Source: Rhodospirillaceae bacterium
GTDB lineage: Bacteria > Pseudomonadota > Alphaproteobacteria > Rhodospirillales > Magnetospirillaceae
Direction: 5' to 3'
Assembly (NCBI GenBank): GCA_013349735.1
Contig: DUZC01000022.1
Location: forward strand, 1-14,130
DNA length: 14,130 nucleotides
Made by a program: the position numbers and the translations under genes. Of the stretch, positions 6,493 through 13,946 are shown in pieces; positions within the stretch are counted from its first letter, which is position 1, and every line of letters begins with the position of its first letter. The notes beneath the pieces were generated by a model, which did not search any database, was not told the origin of the DNA, and was given only the letters and a program-made list of their open reading frames with translations.

Positions 6493-6876
6493 TTGGAACC
6501 TTTAAAATGGACCGATAAGCTGGCGATTGGCCACAGCATCATTGATGACCATCATCAAAAACTGCTTGAGCTAATTAACGGTGTACTCAGTCAGAAACCG
6601 GGTGCGCCGGTTATCATCGGAACTTTGATAGAGTTAATCGATTATACGCGTTATCATTTTCTTGAAGAAGAAAAAATAATGCTTAATGTCGGCTATCCTG
6701 AAATTAATGCGCACAGAAAAAGCCATGAGAAACTGACGGCTGAAGTTATTAAGATATATAATAACTATATTGAAAATGCGCTTTCAATTAGCAATGAACA
6801 ACTTTTTAAATTTCTATCACGATGGCTGATTGATCATATTTTTAACAAGGATCATCTGATCAAGCCCTATTTGTAA
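6493..6876 (+). CDS. Bacteriohemerythrin (single-domain), TTG start
   Basis: A 127-aa protein with all seven di-iron ligands of the hemerythrin fold: His21 (in I-I-D-D-H-H-Q-K-L), His55 and Glu59 (Y-H-F-L-E-E-E), His74 and His78 (H-R-K-S-H), and His115 with Asp120 (H-I-F-N-K-D). The length equals a single hemerythrin domain. Such proteins bind O2 reversibly and serve in oxygen delivery, storage or sensing. The only start fitting the family's usual N-terminus is TTG at 6493, giving M-E-P-L-K-W-T-D-K; the ATG at 6477 is out of frame and stops after 13 codons. GCGGA upstream is a modest Shine-Dalgarno, so translation may be weak. Base composition is clearly AT-richer than its neighbours. It is convergent with the EAL gene, 24 bases apart, without an obvious terminator. 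Confidence 0.9.
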   Translation: MEPLKWTDKLAIGHSIIDDHHQKLLELINGVLSQKPGAPVIIGTLIELIDYTRYHFLEEEKIMLNVGYPEINAHRKSHEKLTAEVIKIYNNYIENALSISNEQLFKFLSRWLIDHIFNKDHLIKPYL

Positions 6877-6900
6877 TTTTGAGCGTCGTGCGGGCCATAT

Positions 6901-7656
6901 TCACCAGGGGATTTCGTCGTCGGCAATAAGGCGCCCGATTGCCGGTCGCGCGAACAGGAAGCCCTGGAACAAGCGGATCCCCATCCCGCGCAGCAGGGCA
7001 AATTCTTCTTTCCGTTCGACCCCTTCGGCGACGACCGACAGCTGCAACATCTCTGCGGTTTTCAGCAAACCGGCGACAATTGCCTGCCTGGGTTTGCTGG
7101 AATCAATGCCATCCACCAGGCAGCGATCGATCTTGATCGTGTCAGGCTGAAAATCAGCCAACAGCGATAATCCGGCAAAGCCCGCGCCGAAATCATCCAG
7201 GGCGGTTTGAAAGCCATGCCTTCGGTAGGTTTCAATAATTCCCCTGAGATGGTTACGATCAATGATCTGTTCATCTTCGGTGAATTCAAAAGTAATGAGA
7301 TTGAGTGGGAAGCCATATTGGGCCGCTGTATTCAATGTCAGCCGCAGACAGGCTTCGGGATGATAAACGGCATTGGGCATAAAATTGATATTAAGCCGGC
7401 GGTCGAGGCCTAATTCTGAAGCCATCGCTATGGCTTTGACCCGACAAGCCTGGTCAAAGCCATAGCGATTATTTTCGGTTATCCCGGCCAAAACGGAAAA
7501 GGCGGATTCGCCGTTTACGCCGCGAACCAGCGCCTCATAGCCATAAATTCTGCGCAGAGTGACATCAACCACCGGCTGGAAGGCCATGGTAATCGAGACG
7601 TCGAAATCCTCGGCGCATTTGCCGTCACATTTCGGGTGGTTTTCATTGGCAGTCAT
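6901..7656 (-). CDS. Stand-alone EAL c-di-GMP phosphodiesterase
   Basis: A 251-aa protein consisting almost entirely of an EAL domain. Visible catalytic elements are E-A-L-V-R (41-45), N-I-N (89-91), E-F-T-E (124-127), D-D-F-G-A-G-F (154-160), the lysine of I-K-I-D (175), E211 in V-A-E-G-V-E, and Q-G-F-L-F-A. This is a complete active-site set, so hydrolysis of c-di-GMP to pGpG is expected. There is no membrane segment or recognisable sensor; the N-terminus carries C-D-G-K-C (Cys10, Cys14) before the first strand, which could bind a metal or act in redox sensing. The start at 7656 has only a distant AAGGA. The gene is divergent from the CheB/CheR-GGDEF-EAL gene and may adjust the same c-di-GMP pool. 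Confidence 0.9.
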   Translation of the reverse strand: MTANENHPKCDGKCAEDFDVSITMAFQPVVDVTLRRIYGYEALVRGVNGESAFSVLAGITENNRYGFDQACRVKAIAMASELGLDRRLNINFMPNAVYHPEACLRLTLNTAAQYGFPLNLITFEFTEDEQIIDRNHLRGIIETYRRHGFQTALDDFGAGFAGLSLLADFQPDTIKIDRCLVDGIDSSKPRQAIVAGLLKTAEMLQLSVVAEGVERKEEFALLRGMGIRLFQGFLFARPAIGRLIADDEIPW

Positions 7657-7704
7657 TAGATTGATCTTGTTCCTTAACCAGAGTGACCAGAAACCAGCTT
7701 ACAA

Positions 7705-7733
7705 ACTCTAATTCGATCCAATCCTCGACTCAA
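7705..7733 (-). promoter_or_regulatory. Candidate sigma-70 promoter for the EAL gene
   Basis: On the minus strand TTGAGT (7733-7728) and TAGAGT (7710-7705) are separated by exactly 17 bases. Each matches four of six consensus positions. They would give a transcript with a leader of about 40 bases before the EAL start at 7656. Confidence 0.35.
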
Positions 7734-7857
7734 GCCGATCAGCTAAGAGAGTCTTTGACGGTTTTTTTGCCTTCCATGACGGCCAAAGCTGATAATTCAT
7801 TTGGCAAAGAGAAAGCAAGCCTATTAGATTTGTACACTATTGCTTTATGTAACATAT

Positions 7858-7888
7858 GGACAATATTGCTATATCCGATATTTTGTCC
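7858..7888. promoter_or_regulatory. Inverted repeat GGACAA...TTGTCC in AT-rich promoter area
   Basis: GGACAA (7858-7863) and TTGTCC (7883-7888) are perfect inverted half-sites 19 bases apart, and the palindrome CAATATTG (7861-7868) overlaps the left half-site. The site lies about 140 bases before the fusion gene, in the AT-rich part of the divergent region, so it is a possible operator. No known regulator consensus was matched. Confidence 0.3.
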
Positions 7889-8026
7889 TGGACATATTGG
7901 GGTTTCTGCCGTCGGAGGATTCGATCGAAGTGACGTCTTGGCATGTAGGTCATCGCGGCAAAGCGGCGCGGAAGATTTCGGTCGGATTAGTGGGTTGCTC
8001 CTTCCCAAAATTTGGGCCTAACCAGA

Positions 8027-11000
8027 ATGGGGGCTGAGCCAATCATTGTCGGGATTGGCGCTTCGGCCGGCGGGCTCGAGGCCATCATCCAATTGATTGC
8101 GCATCTCAAGCCCGAGGTGCGCTGCGCTTATGTTATTTTACAACATCTCTCGCCCAGCCACCGCAGCATGATGGTCGAAATACTGGCCCGCGAAACGCGC
8201 CTTGCCGTCAAGGAAGCCGGGCAGGGCGATCGTCCGCAGCAAGGTGTCATCTATGTGGTTCCGGCCAATTCCAATGCGCTCTACAAAGACGGCCGGCTCC
8301 AACTGGTGACGGCCCCGCCGGAAGTGGTGCCTAAGCCTTCCGTCAATCAATTTCTGATTTCTTTGGCCGCGGAAGAGCGGGAAAATGCCATTGGCGTGGT
8401 GCTGTCCGGCACCGGCTCGGATGGCGTCGCAGGCCTGAGGGCAATCCAGGCGGCCGGGGGGTCAACTCTGGTGCAATTGCCAGAGACAGCAAAATATGAT
8501 GGCATGCCGCGGTCGGCCATTGAAGCGGGGGTCGTTGACCATATTCTCTCCCCGCAGGACATAGCGCTGCGCCTGCCGCAACTGCTCGATCTGCCGCCTA
8601 TCGATCTAAGCGAGGTTCCGCCGGATGCTTTTGACCGCCTGTTGCAACGTCTGAAGGAAGTCCTGCATTTCGATTTCTCGGGCTACAAAACCGGCACGCT
8701 GATGCGACGCATCCGGCGCCGCGAGATTGCCACCGGTGCCCGGGATCTGGAAGCCTATTTGGCATGGGTCGATAGCAATCCCCGTGAATTGGAGTTATTG
8801 GCGCGGGACATTCTGATCTCCGTGACCTCGTTTTTTCGCGATCGCGAAGCCTTTGAGGCGCTCAGCAATCAGGTGTCTTTGATCTGTGCGGCCAAGCCAC
8901 CCGGCCAGGAGATCCGGGTTTGGGTGGCCGGTTGCGCCAGCGGTGAAGAGGCCTATTCGATCGCCATTCTCTTTGCCGAGGCGCTGGGTGAGCGCTTGAC
9001 GCAATATCGGGTGCAGATTTTTGCCACCGACATCGATGATGATGCGCTTAACGTCGCGCGCCGCGGCATCTATTCGGCGGCCGCCATGAGTGAAATCCCT
9101 TCTGAGCAATTAGAACGGCATTTCAATGCGATCAATTCCTCCTATGAGGTGGCAAAACATCTTCGCGATATGATTGTCTTCGCTCGCCATAATTTGGTCA
9201 GTGACCCTCCGTTTCTTCGGTTGGACCTAGTGTCATGCCGGAATGTCTTGATTTATTTTGACGCTCCTCTTCAGGCCAAAGTACTAAAAATCTTTCATTT
9301 TGGCCTGGCGGCCGAGGGTAAGTTGTTTCTTGGGCGCTCAGAAAGTGTCGCCCAGGCCGAGCAATATTTTCTGCCCATCGATCGGCGTGATCGCCTGTTT
9401 CGTAAAACCGGCGAAGCGCAGCCGATGCAATTATCGGCACCGGTCAGTCTGTTACGGACGCCGGTCCAGCGTCGTGACCGCAGACTGGACTCTTTGCTTG
9501 GGGGGCTGATCCAGCATTTTGACCTTACGGCGGTTTTGTGTGACCTCGACGGCGAGGTTTTGCACTCGGTTGGCCATACCGAGCGCTTTTTGGTGGTGTC
9601 GCAAGGCAGCCTTAAGGTAACGGCCACCGATCTGGTGGTGCCGGCGCTGCGGGGAGAGTTGCTGACCTTATTGCATCGCCTGCATAAGACCGGAAAGGTC
9701 CAGCGCGGTCGCCGCCGCAAACTGGGTCAGGACTGGATCAGGCTATCGCTGGAGCCGATCGCCGATGCCGGCGGCCAATTGGTTTTGATCATTTTCATGC
9801 CGGAACAGGCCGGCAAGGAAGCGGAGGATAGGGCCTTAGCGCCAGCGGCCGACAGTCGCAAGATTGAAGATGAACTGGTTGCCACCCGCGAACATTTGCA
9901 GACCCTGATCGAAGAGATGGCGACCGCCAATGAGGAAATGCAGGCGCTCAACGAAGAGGCACAGGCTTCCAATGAGGAACTTCAGGCCACCAACGAGGAA
10001 TTAGAGGCCGCGAATGAAGAATTGCAGGCCACCAACGAGGAAATGGCCAGCCTGAATAGCGAGTTGACGATCAAAGCGACCGAGTTGGCCAGCCTGACCG
10101 AAGAATATGCCAATCTTTACGATGCCTTACCGTTTCCGGTGCTGGTTTTCGATAATGGCTCGCATTTGCGGCGTTTTAACGGCCCGGCGATGCGGCGTTT
10201 CGACCTCCGGCTCACCGCGGTGCGTCAGCATGTTTCGCGGCTCCGTCTTCCACAAGGTCTGGATGTGCTTGGCGCCATGTTGGGCAATGCGCTGGCCCAG
10301 GGTGACCGTGAGGAACAGATGGTGAAGCAAGATGGCCGGACCTTCCGTCTGACCGTCACGCCCGGTTCGGATAAAGCGGGTGAGGTTGCCACCTTGCTGG
10401 CCACTTTGGTGGATATCACCGACATCACCCTTGCGCAGGAACAGCTGAAGCTGTCGCAGGAACGACTGTCCACTCTGATGGAAAAGACGACCATCCTCTT
10501 TTCCATGAAAGATATGTCTGGAAGCTATTTGTTTGCGAATCAAAGCTTTTTAGAGTTTTTTGGTGTTGAGGATCGGAACTATACCGGCAAAAAAGATTTC
10601 GCGCTGTTGCCGTCGGCGGTCGCCGCCGAATTATGGCGTCTGGATCTGGAGGCGGTTCGGCTCATGGGCCCCGTCAGTTCCGAACAGATCATCGAGGGGC
10701 CGCAAGGACGGCGCTATCTTTCGACCACCCATCATCTGCTCCGGGACAGCCAGGGCGAGCCGACGGCTTTGTTGCTGGAAGCCGAGGATATCACGACGCG
10801 AAGGCTGGCCGACGAGCAGTTGCGCATCACCGCGCGCGTCTTCGACCAGGCCGGTGAGGCCATCGCGGTCACCGACGCAAAGGGGCTGATTCAAACGGTC
10901 AATCCTGCTTTTACCCGTATTACCGGATATGAGATTGCCGATGTGGTGGGCAAACCCACCTCGCTCTTAAAATCGGGCCGTCATTCCGAAGATTTTTATG

Positions 11001-12490
11001 CGGCGATGTGGCAGGCGCTGAATATCCGGGGCTATTGGCAGGGAGAAATCTGGAACAAGCGTAAGAATGGCGAGATCTATCCGGAATGGCTGACCATCAA
11101 TCGGGTTGAAGGCACGGATGGGGAAGTGGAACATTATGTTGCGGTCTTTTCGGATATCGGCTCGATCAAAGATACCCAGCGCAAGGTTGAATATCTTGCG
11201 ACCCATGACGTTTTAACCGGCTTGCCCAATCGCACTTTGTTCCATGACCGCTTGCGTCATGCCTTGGCCCAAGCCCGCCGATTGAAGCAACAGGTGGCCC
11301 TGTTGTTTATCGATTTGGATAATTTCAAAACGATCAATGACACGCTGGGCCACGACATCGGCGACGAGCTACTTAAGCTGGCGGCAAAGCGTTTGCAGGC
11401 TGTGGTGCGCGATGTCGATACGGTGGCAAGATTGGGTGGTGACGAATTCACCGCCCTGCTCAATGATTGCGAAGCCCAATCGGCCGAGCAGATCGCCTTG
11501 CGCATCGCCGATGAAATGGCCGCATCCTTTCCGATCTCTGGGCGGACGCTCTTTGTTTCGGCCAGCATCGGCATTGCCTTCTATCCGGGCGATGGCACCG
11601 ATTCGGCCAGCCTGATCAAAGCCGCGGATTCAGCGATGTATCGGGCCAAAGAGCAAGGCCGCAACCGGGTCGAATTTTTTAAGCCAGATCTGCATGTCCG
11701 CCTGATGAAGCGGGCCGCCATCGAAGGCGCTTTGCGGCAGGCCTTGGCGCTGAATCGCTTCCGTCTGGTTTTCCAACCGAAATTCACGATGGCCGACAAA
11801 CCTCGGCTGCAGGGGAGCGAGGCTTTGTTGCGTTGGCAGGATCCGGAATTGGGTGTGGTGTCCCCCGCTGACTTTATCCCGGTGGCCGAGGCCAGCGGTC
11901 TGATCCTTGAAATCGACCAGGTCGTTCAAGACATCCTTCTGGCGCAAATGCGCGACTGGTTGGCGTTGGGCCTGGACCTGCCGCCGGTGGCCTTCAATAT
12001 TTCGCCCCGTTCGATTCGCGAAGCAAATTTTGCTGACCGCTTGCTGGAACGCGTTGCGGCGTTTGGTGTGCCGCCGGCTCTGCTGCAGGTTGAAATCACC
12101 GAAGGGGCCTTGCTGGAAAGCAGCAATCATGTCCAATCGAACCTTGCCCGCCTGCATCAGTCGGGGATCAATATCGCGATCGACGATTTCGGCACGGGCT
12201 TCTCTTCCCTAGGCTATTTGAAAAGACTGCCTTTATCGGAACTTAAAATCGATAAAAGTTTTGTCGATGGCTTGGGCAATGAAAAAGAAGACGAGGCGAT
12301 TGCCCGTGCCGTACTGGGCCTGACTGTTGCGCTTGAGTTAAGATCGGTCGCCGAGGGGGTTGAGACGGAACGCCAGTTGGCGTGGCTCACCCAACATGGC
12401 TGCAATATTTTTCAAGGCTTTCTTCTTTCCCGCCCCCTTGAGGTCAATGCTTTCGAAGATCTGATTGCCGGAGAGCGACAGAATGGATAA
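8027..12490 (+). CDS. CheB-CheR-PAS-GGDEF-EAL fusion protein
   Basis: A 1487-aa multidomain cytoplasmic protein with no membrane span. In order: CheB methylesterase (about 4-185; Ser13 in G-A-S-A-G-G, His40 in Q-H-L-S, Asp132 in G-S-D-G); CheR helical N-domain and SAM methyltransferase (about 198-460; G-C-A-S-G-E-E-A-Y-S, C-R-N-V-L-I-Y-F); a PAS-like domain (about 485-592); a heptad coiled coil (about 612-695); three PAS-like domains (about 695-1051); GGDEF (1137-1141) with an inhibitory RxxD site (R-D-V-D, 1128-1131); and EAL (E1265, D1386-D1387, K1407, E1443, in E-A-L-L-R, D-D-F-G-T-G-F, L-K-I-D-K, A-E-G-V-E). All key residues look intact. There is no receiver domain, so control must come through PAS ligands or partner proteins. 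ATG 8027 is preferred over TTG 8012. The stop overlaps the phytochrome start by eight bases, implying coupled translation. Confidence 0.93.
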   Translation: MGAEPIIVGIGASAGGLEAIIQLIAHLKPEVRCAYVILQHLSPSHRSMMVEILARETRLAVKEAGQGDRPQQGVIYVVPANSNALYKDGRLQLVTAPPEVVPKPSVNQFLISLAAEERENAIGVVLSGTGSDGVAGLRAIQAAGGSTLVQLPETAKYDGMPRSAIEAGVVDHILSPQDIALRLPQLLDLPPIDLSEVPPDAFDRLLQRLKEVLHFDFSGYKTGTLMRRIRRREIATGARDLEAYLAWVDSNPRELELLARDILISVTSFFRDREAFEALSNQVSLICAAKPPGQEIRVWVAGCASGEEAYSIAILFAEALGERLTQYRVQIFATDIDDDALNVARRGIYSAAAMSEIPSEQLERHFNAINSSYEVAKHLRDMIVFARHNLVSDPPFLRLDLVSCRNVLIYFDAPLQAKVLKIFHFGLAAEGKLFLGRSESVAQAEQYFLPIDRRDRLFRKTGEAQPMQLSAPVSLLRTPVQRRDRRLDSLLGGLIQHFDLTAVLCDLDGEVLHSVGHTERFLVVSQGSLKVTATDLVVPALRGELLTLLHRLHKTGKVQRGRRRKLGQDWIRLSLEPIADAGGQLVLIIFMPEQAGKEAEDRALAPAADSRKIEDELVATREHLQTLIEEMATANEEMQALNEEAQASNEELQATNEELEAANEELQATNEEMASLNSELTIKATELASLTEEYANLYDALPFPVLVFDNGSHLRRFNGPAMRRFDLRLTAVRQHVSRLRLPQGLDVLGAMLGNALAQGDREEQMVKQDGRTFRLTVTPGSDKAGEVATLLATLVDITDITLAQEQLKLSQERLSTLMEKTTILFSMKDMSGSYLFANQSFLEFFGVEDRNYTGKKDFALLPSAVAAELWRLDLEAVRLMGPVSSEQIIEGPQGRRYLSTTHHLLRDSQGEPTALLLEAEDITTRRLADEQLRITARVFDQAGEAIAVTDAKGLIQTVNPAFTRITGYEIADVVGKPTSLLKSGRHSEDFYAAMWQALNIRGYWQGEIWNKRKNGEIYPEWLTINRVEGTDGEVEHYVAVFSDIGSIKDTQRKVEYLATHDVLTGLPNRTLFHDRLRHALAQARRLKQQVALLFIDLDNFKTINDTLGHDIGDELLKLAAKRLQAVVRDVDTVARLGGDEFTALLNDCEAQSAEQIALRIADEMAASFPISGRTLFVSASIGIAFYPGDGTDSASLIKAADSAMYRAKEQGRNRVEFFKPDLHVRLMKRAAIEGALRQALALNRFRLVFQPKFTMADKPRLQGSEALLRWQDPELGVVSPADFIPVAEASGLILEIDQVVQDILLAQMRDWLALGLDLPPVAFNISPRSIREANFADRLLERVAAFGVPPALLQVEITEGALLESSNHVQSNLARLHQSGINIAIDDFGTGFSSLGYLKRLPLSELKIDKSFVDGLGNEKEDEAIARAVLGLTVALELRSVAEGVETERQLAWLTQHGCNIFQGFLLSRPLEVNAFEDLIAGERQNG
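9926..10051 (+). repeat. Six heptad repeats encoding a coiled coil
   Basis: Inside the fusion gene, six consecutive seven-codon units encode variants of A-N-E-E-L-Q-A (residues about 634-675). They form the Glu-rich helix that commonly joins the CheR and PAS parts of CheB/CheR/PAS proteins. It probably dimerises and transmits signals. The DNA copies are diverged at wobble positions, so this is an old protein repeat rather than a recent tandem expansion. Confidence 0.8.
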
Positions 12491-13946
12491 GCGCTTTCTT
12501 GACCAATGCGAAAAAGAACAACTTCATCTTTCCGGCAAAATTTTGCCACACGGTACCGTGCTCATCGCGGATGCGGCCGGAAAAATTACCCATGTTGGCG
12601 TGAATATTGCGGAATTCTTGGGGCATCCGGCCGAGCGATGGCTTGGGCGGGTGGCCGCAGAAGCGTTGGGGGTCACCCTGCTAGAGGTTGGCGGGCAGCC
12701 CGGGGCGACAAAGCTTTTTCCAGCAGCGCTCGAAGGCGTGCAGGATCGGCTGGATTTAATGGTCTGTCGTGCTGAAAATGGGGGGGTGGTTTTAACGGTT
12801 CTTCCTGACCGCCGCGATCCAGGCGGTCCCACTACCGGGGCGGTGCCGCCGCCAAATAGTGATGATACGGACGCCCTGCATCAGAGAATGGTCCAGGAGG
12901 TAGCGGAGCAAACCGGTTTCCAGCGGGTGATGTTCTATCGCTTTCGCGAGGATGGCGATGGCGAAGTGGTTGCCGAGGCCCGCAGCAGCGACGCTTATGG
13001 CAGCTATCTGGGGCTGCGCTTTCCCGCGACCGATATTCCGCTTATTGCGCGTAATTTATATATTCGCAATGGCTGGCGCATGATCCCGGACGCGTCCGCC
13101 ACGCCAATTGACCTGGTGGGGCTCGACGAAAGCGCCGCTGATCTGACCCATTGTGATCTGCGCAGTGTATCGCCGGTTCATCAGGTCTATCTGGCGAATA
13201 TGGGGGTGCGGTCCTCGCTGTCTTTCCCGATTATGTTGGGAGGGAATTTGGTCGCGCTGATAGCCTGCCATCATACCGAGGCGCGCACGCTTTCCCTGCC
13301 GCGTCTGGAACAGGTTTCTCAGAAGTTGCGAGCCTACTGTCTAAGTTTGGCCTCCAAACAGACCCAGCGCCGCATGAATCTTTTGGATGGCCTGACACAC
13401 CGGTTCAGCGAGACTCGTATGATCCTGCGGGGGCATGACGATCTGTTTTCGGCTTGGCCGGAAATGGGGCAGTGGCTGATGAGAGAATTCCAGGCGGCTG
13501 GTGCGGCTTTGTGTTTTGACGATCAGGTGACGGGCGTCGGCACACTTTTTGAGCCCGAGGCGTTACAGGCTGTTGATGCCAAATTCTGCACGGATCAGAG
13601 TGACCTGGTGTGGTCTGCGGACAGTCTGCATCGGCAAGTGCCGGCCTTCCCGCCGTCCGAGATTGCCGGGGTGATGGGCCTGCGTATCGGACGCCCCGGC
13701 GGGGGAAGCGGCGCCGGCGGCATTCGTATTTATCTGACCCGCAGCGAGCATATCCACGAGGTCGCTTGGGGTGGCAATCCAGACAAGCCGGTCGAATTTC
13801 ATGATGGCGCGTTCGGAATTGCGCCAAGGCGTTCCTTCGAGAAATGGATAGAAAAGCGCTTGGGCTATTGTCGGGCCTGGAATAGCGAAGAACGTCTGCT
13901 TATGCTGAAGCTGCGCGAGTTGCTGCTTCAGGAGCTTCGTTTTTGA
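12483..13946 (+). CDS. Bacteriophytochrome photosensory protein (PAS-GAF-PHY) without output domain
   Basis: A 487-aa red/far-red photosensor. The N-terminal PAS region carries Cys9, in the position that binds biliverdin in bacteriophytochromes, followed by L-S-G-K-I-L-P-H-G (17-24). The GAF domain (about 130-290) shows Y-L-G-L-R-F-P-A-T-D-I-P (Asp184), S-P-V-H (His233) and A-C-H-H (261-264). The PHY domain (about 300-480) has the tongue motifs W-G-G (429-431) and P-R-R-S-F (448-452). The chain ends about 35 residues after the tongue in a helix, R-L-L-M-L-K-L-R-E-L-L-L. Usual bacteriophytochromes continue into a histidine kinase or GGDEF-EAL, which is lacking here. ATG 12483 is used because GGAG lies about nine bases upstream; an upstream TTG (12465) is weaker. 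It overlaps the fusion gene by eight bases and the heme oxygenase gene by four, so all three are likely one operon. Confidence 0.93.
   Translation: MDKRFLDQCEKEQLHLSGKILPHGTVLIADAAGKITHVGVNIAEFLGHPAERWLGRVAAEALGVTLLEVGGQPGATKLFPAALEGVQDRLDLMVCRAENGGVVLTVLPDRRDPGGPTTGAVPPPNSDDTDALHQRMVQEVAEQTGFQRVMFYRFREDGDGEVVAEARSSDAYGSYLGLRFPATDIPLIARNLYIRNGWRMIPDASATPIDLVGLDESAADLTHCDLRSVSPVHQVYLANMGVRSSLSFPIMLGGNLVALIACHHTEARTLSLPRLEQVSQKLRAYCLSLASKQTQRRMNLLDGLTHRFSETRMILRGHDDLFSAWPEMGQWLMREFQAAGAALCFDDQVTGVGTLFEPEALQAVDAKFCTDQSDLVWSADSLHRQVPAFPPSEIAGVMGLRIGRPGGGSGAGGIRIYLTRSEHIHEVAWGGNPDKPVEFHDGAFGIAPRRSFEKWIEKRLGYCRAWNSEERLLMLKLRELLLQELRF

Larger units (their letters stand above)
7657..8026. other. Divergent intergenic region before EAL and CheB/CheR genes
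   Basis: No gene is supported here; the open frames have no family resemblance or good ribosome binding site. The left part holds a candidate minus-strand promoter (listed). The middle, about 7825-7900, is strongly AT-rich and contains an inverted repeat (listed), and is the likely promoter area for the rightward phytochrome operon, although no clean -35/-10 pair could be picked. The last 100 bases are GC-rich and would form a 5' leader of the fusion gene. Confidence 0.45.

Noticed and set aside
7683..8021. Plus-strand frame of 112 codons before the fusion gene
   Set aside because: It has no motif, no Shine-Dalgarno and spans the AT-rich promoter area.
9198..9972. Minus-strand open frames of 80-141 codons inside the fusion gene
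   Set aside because: They are opposite a frame with unmistakable CheR and coiled-coil sequence and have low-complexity Ser/Arg-rich translations typical of shadows.
9926..10051. Repeated DNA units that could suggest a CRISPR-like or satellite array
   Set aside because: The units are 21 bases with no spacers and encode an in-frame heptad coiled coil.
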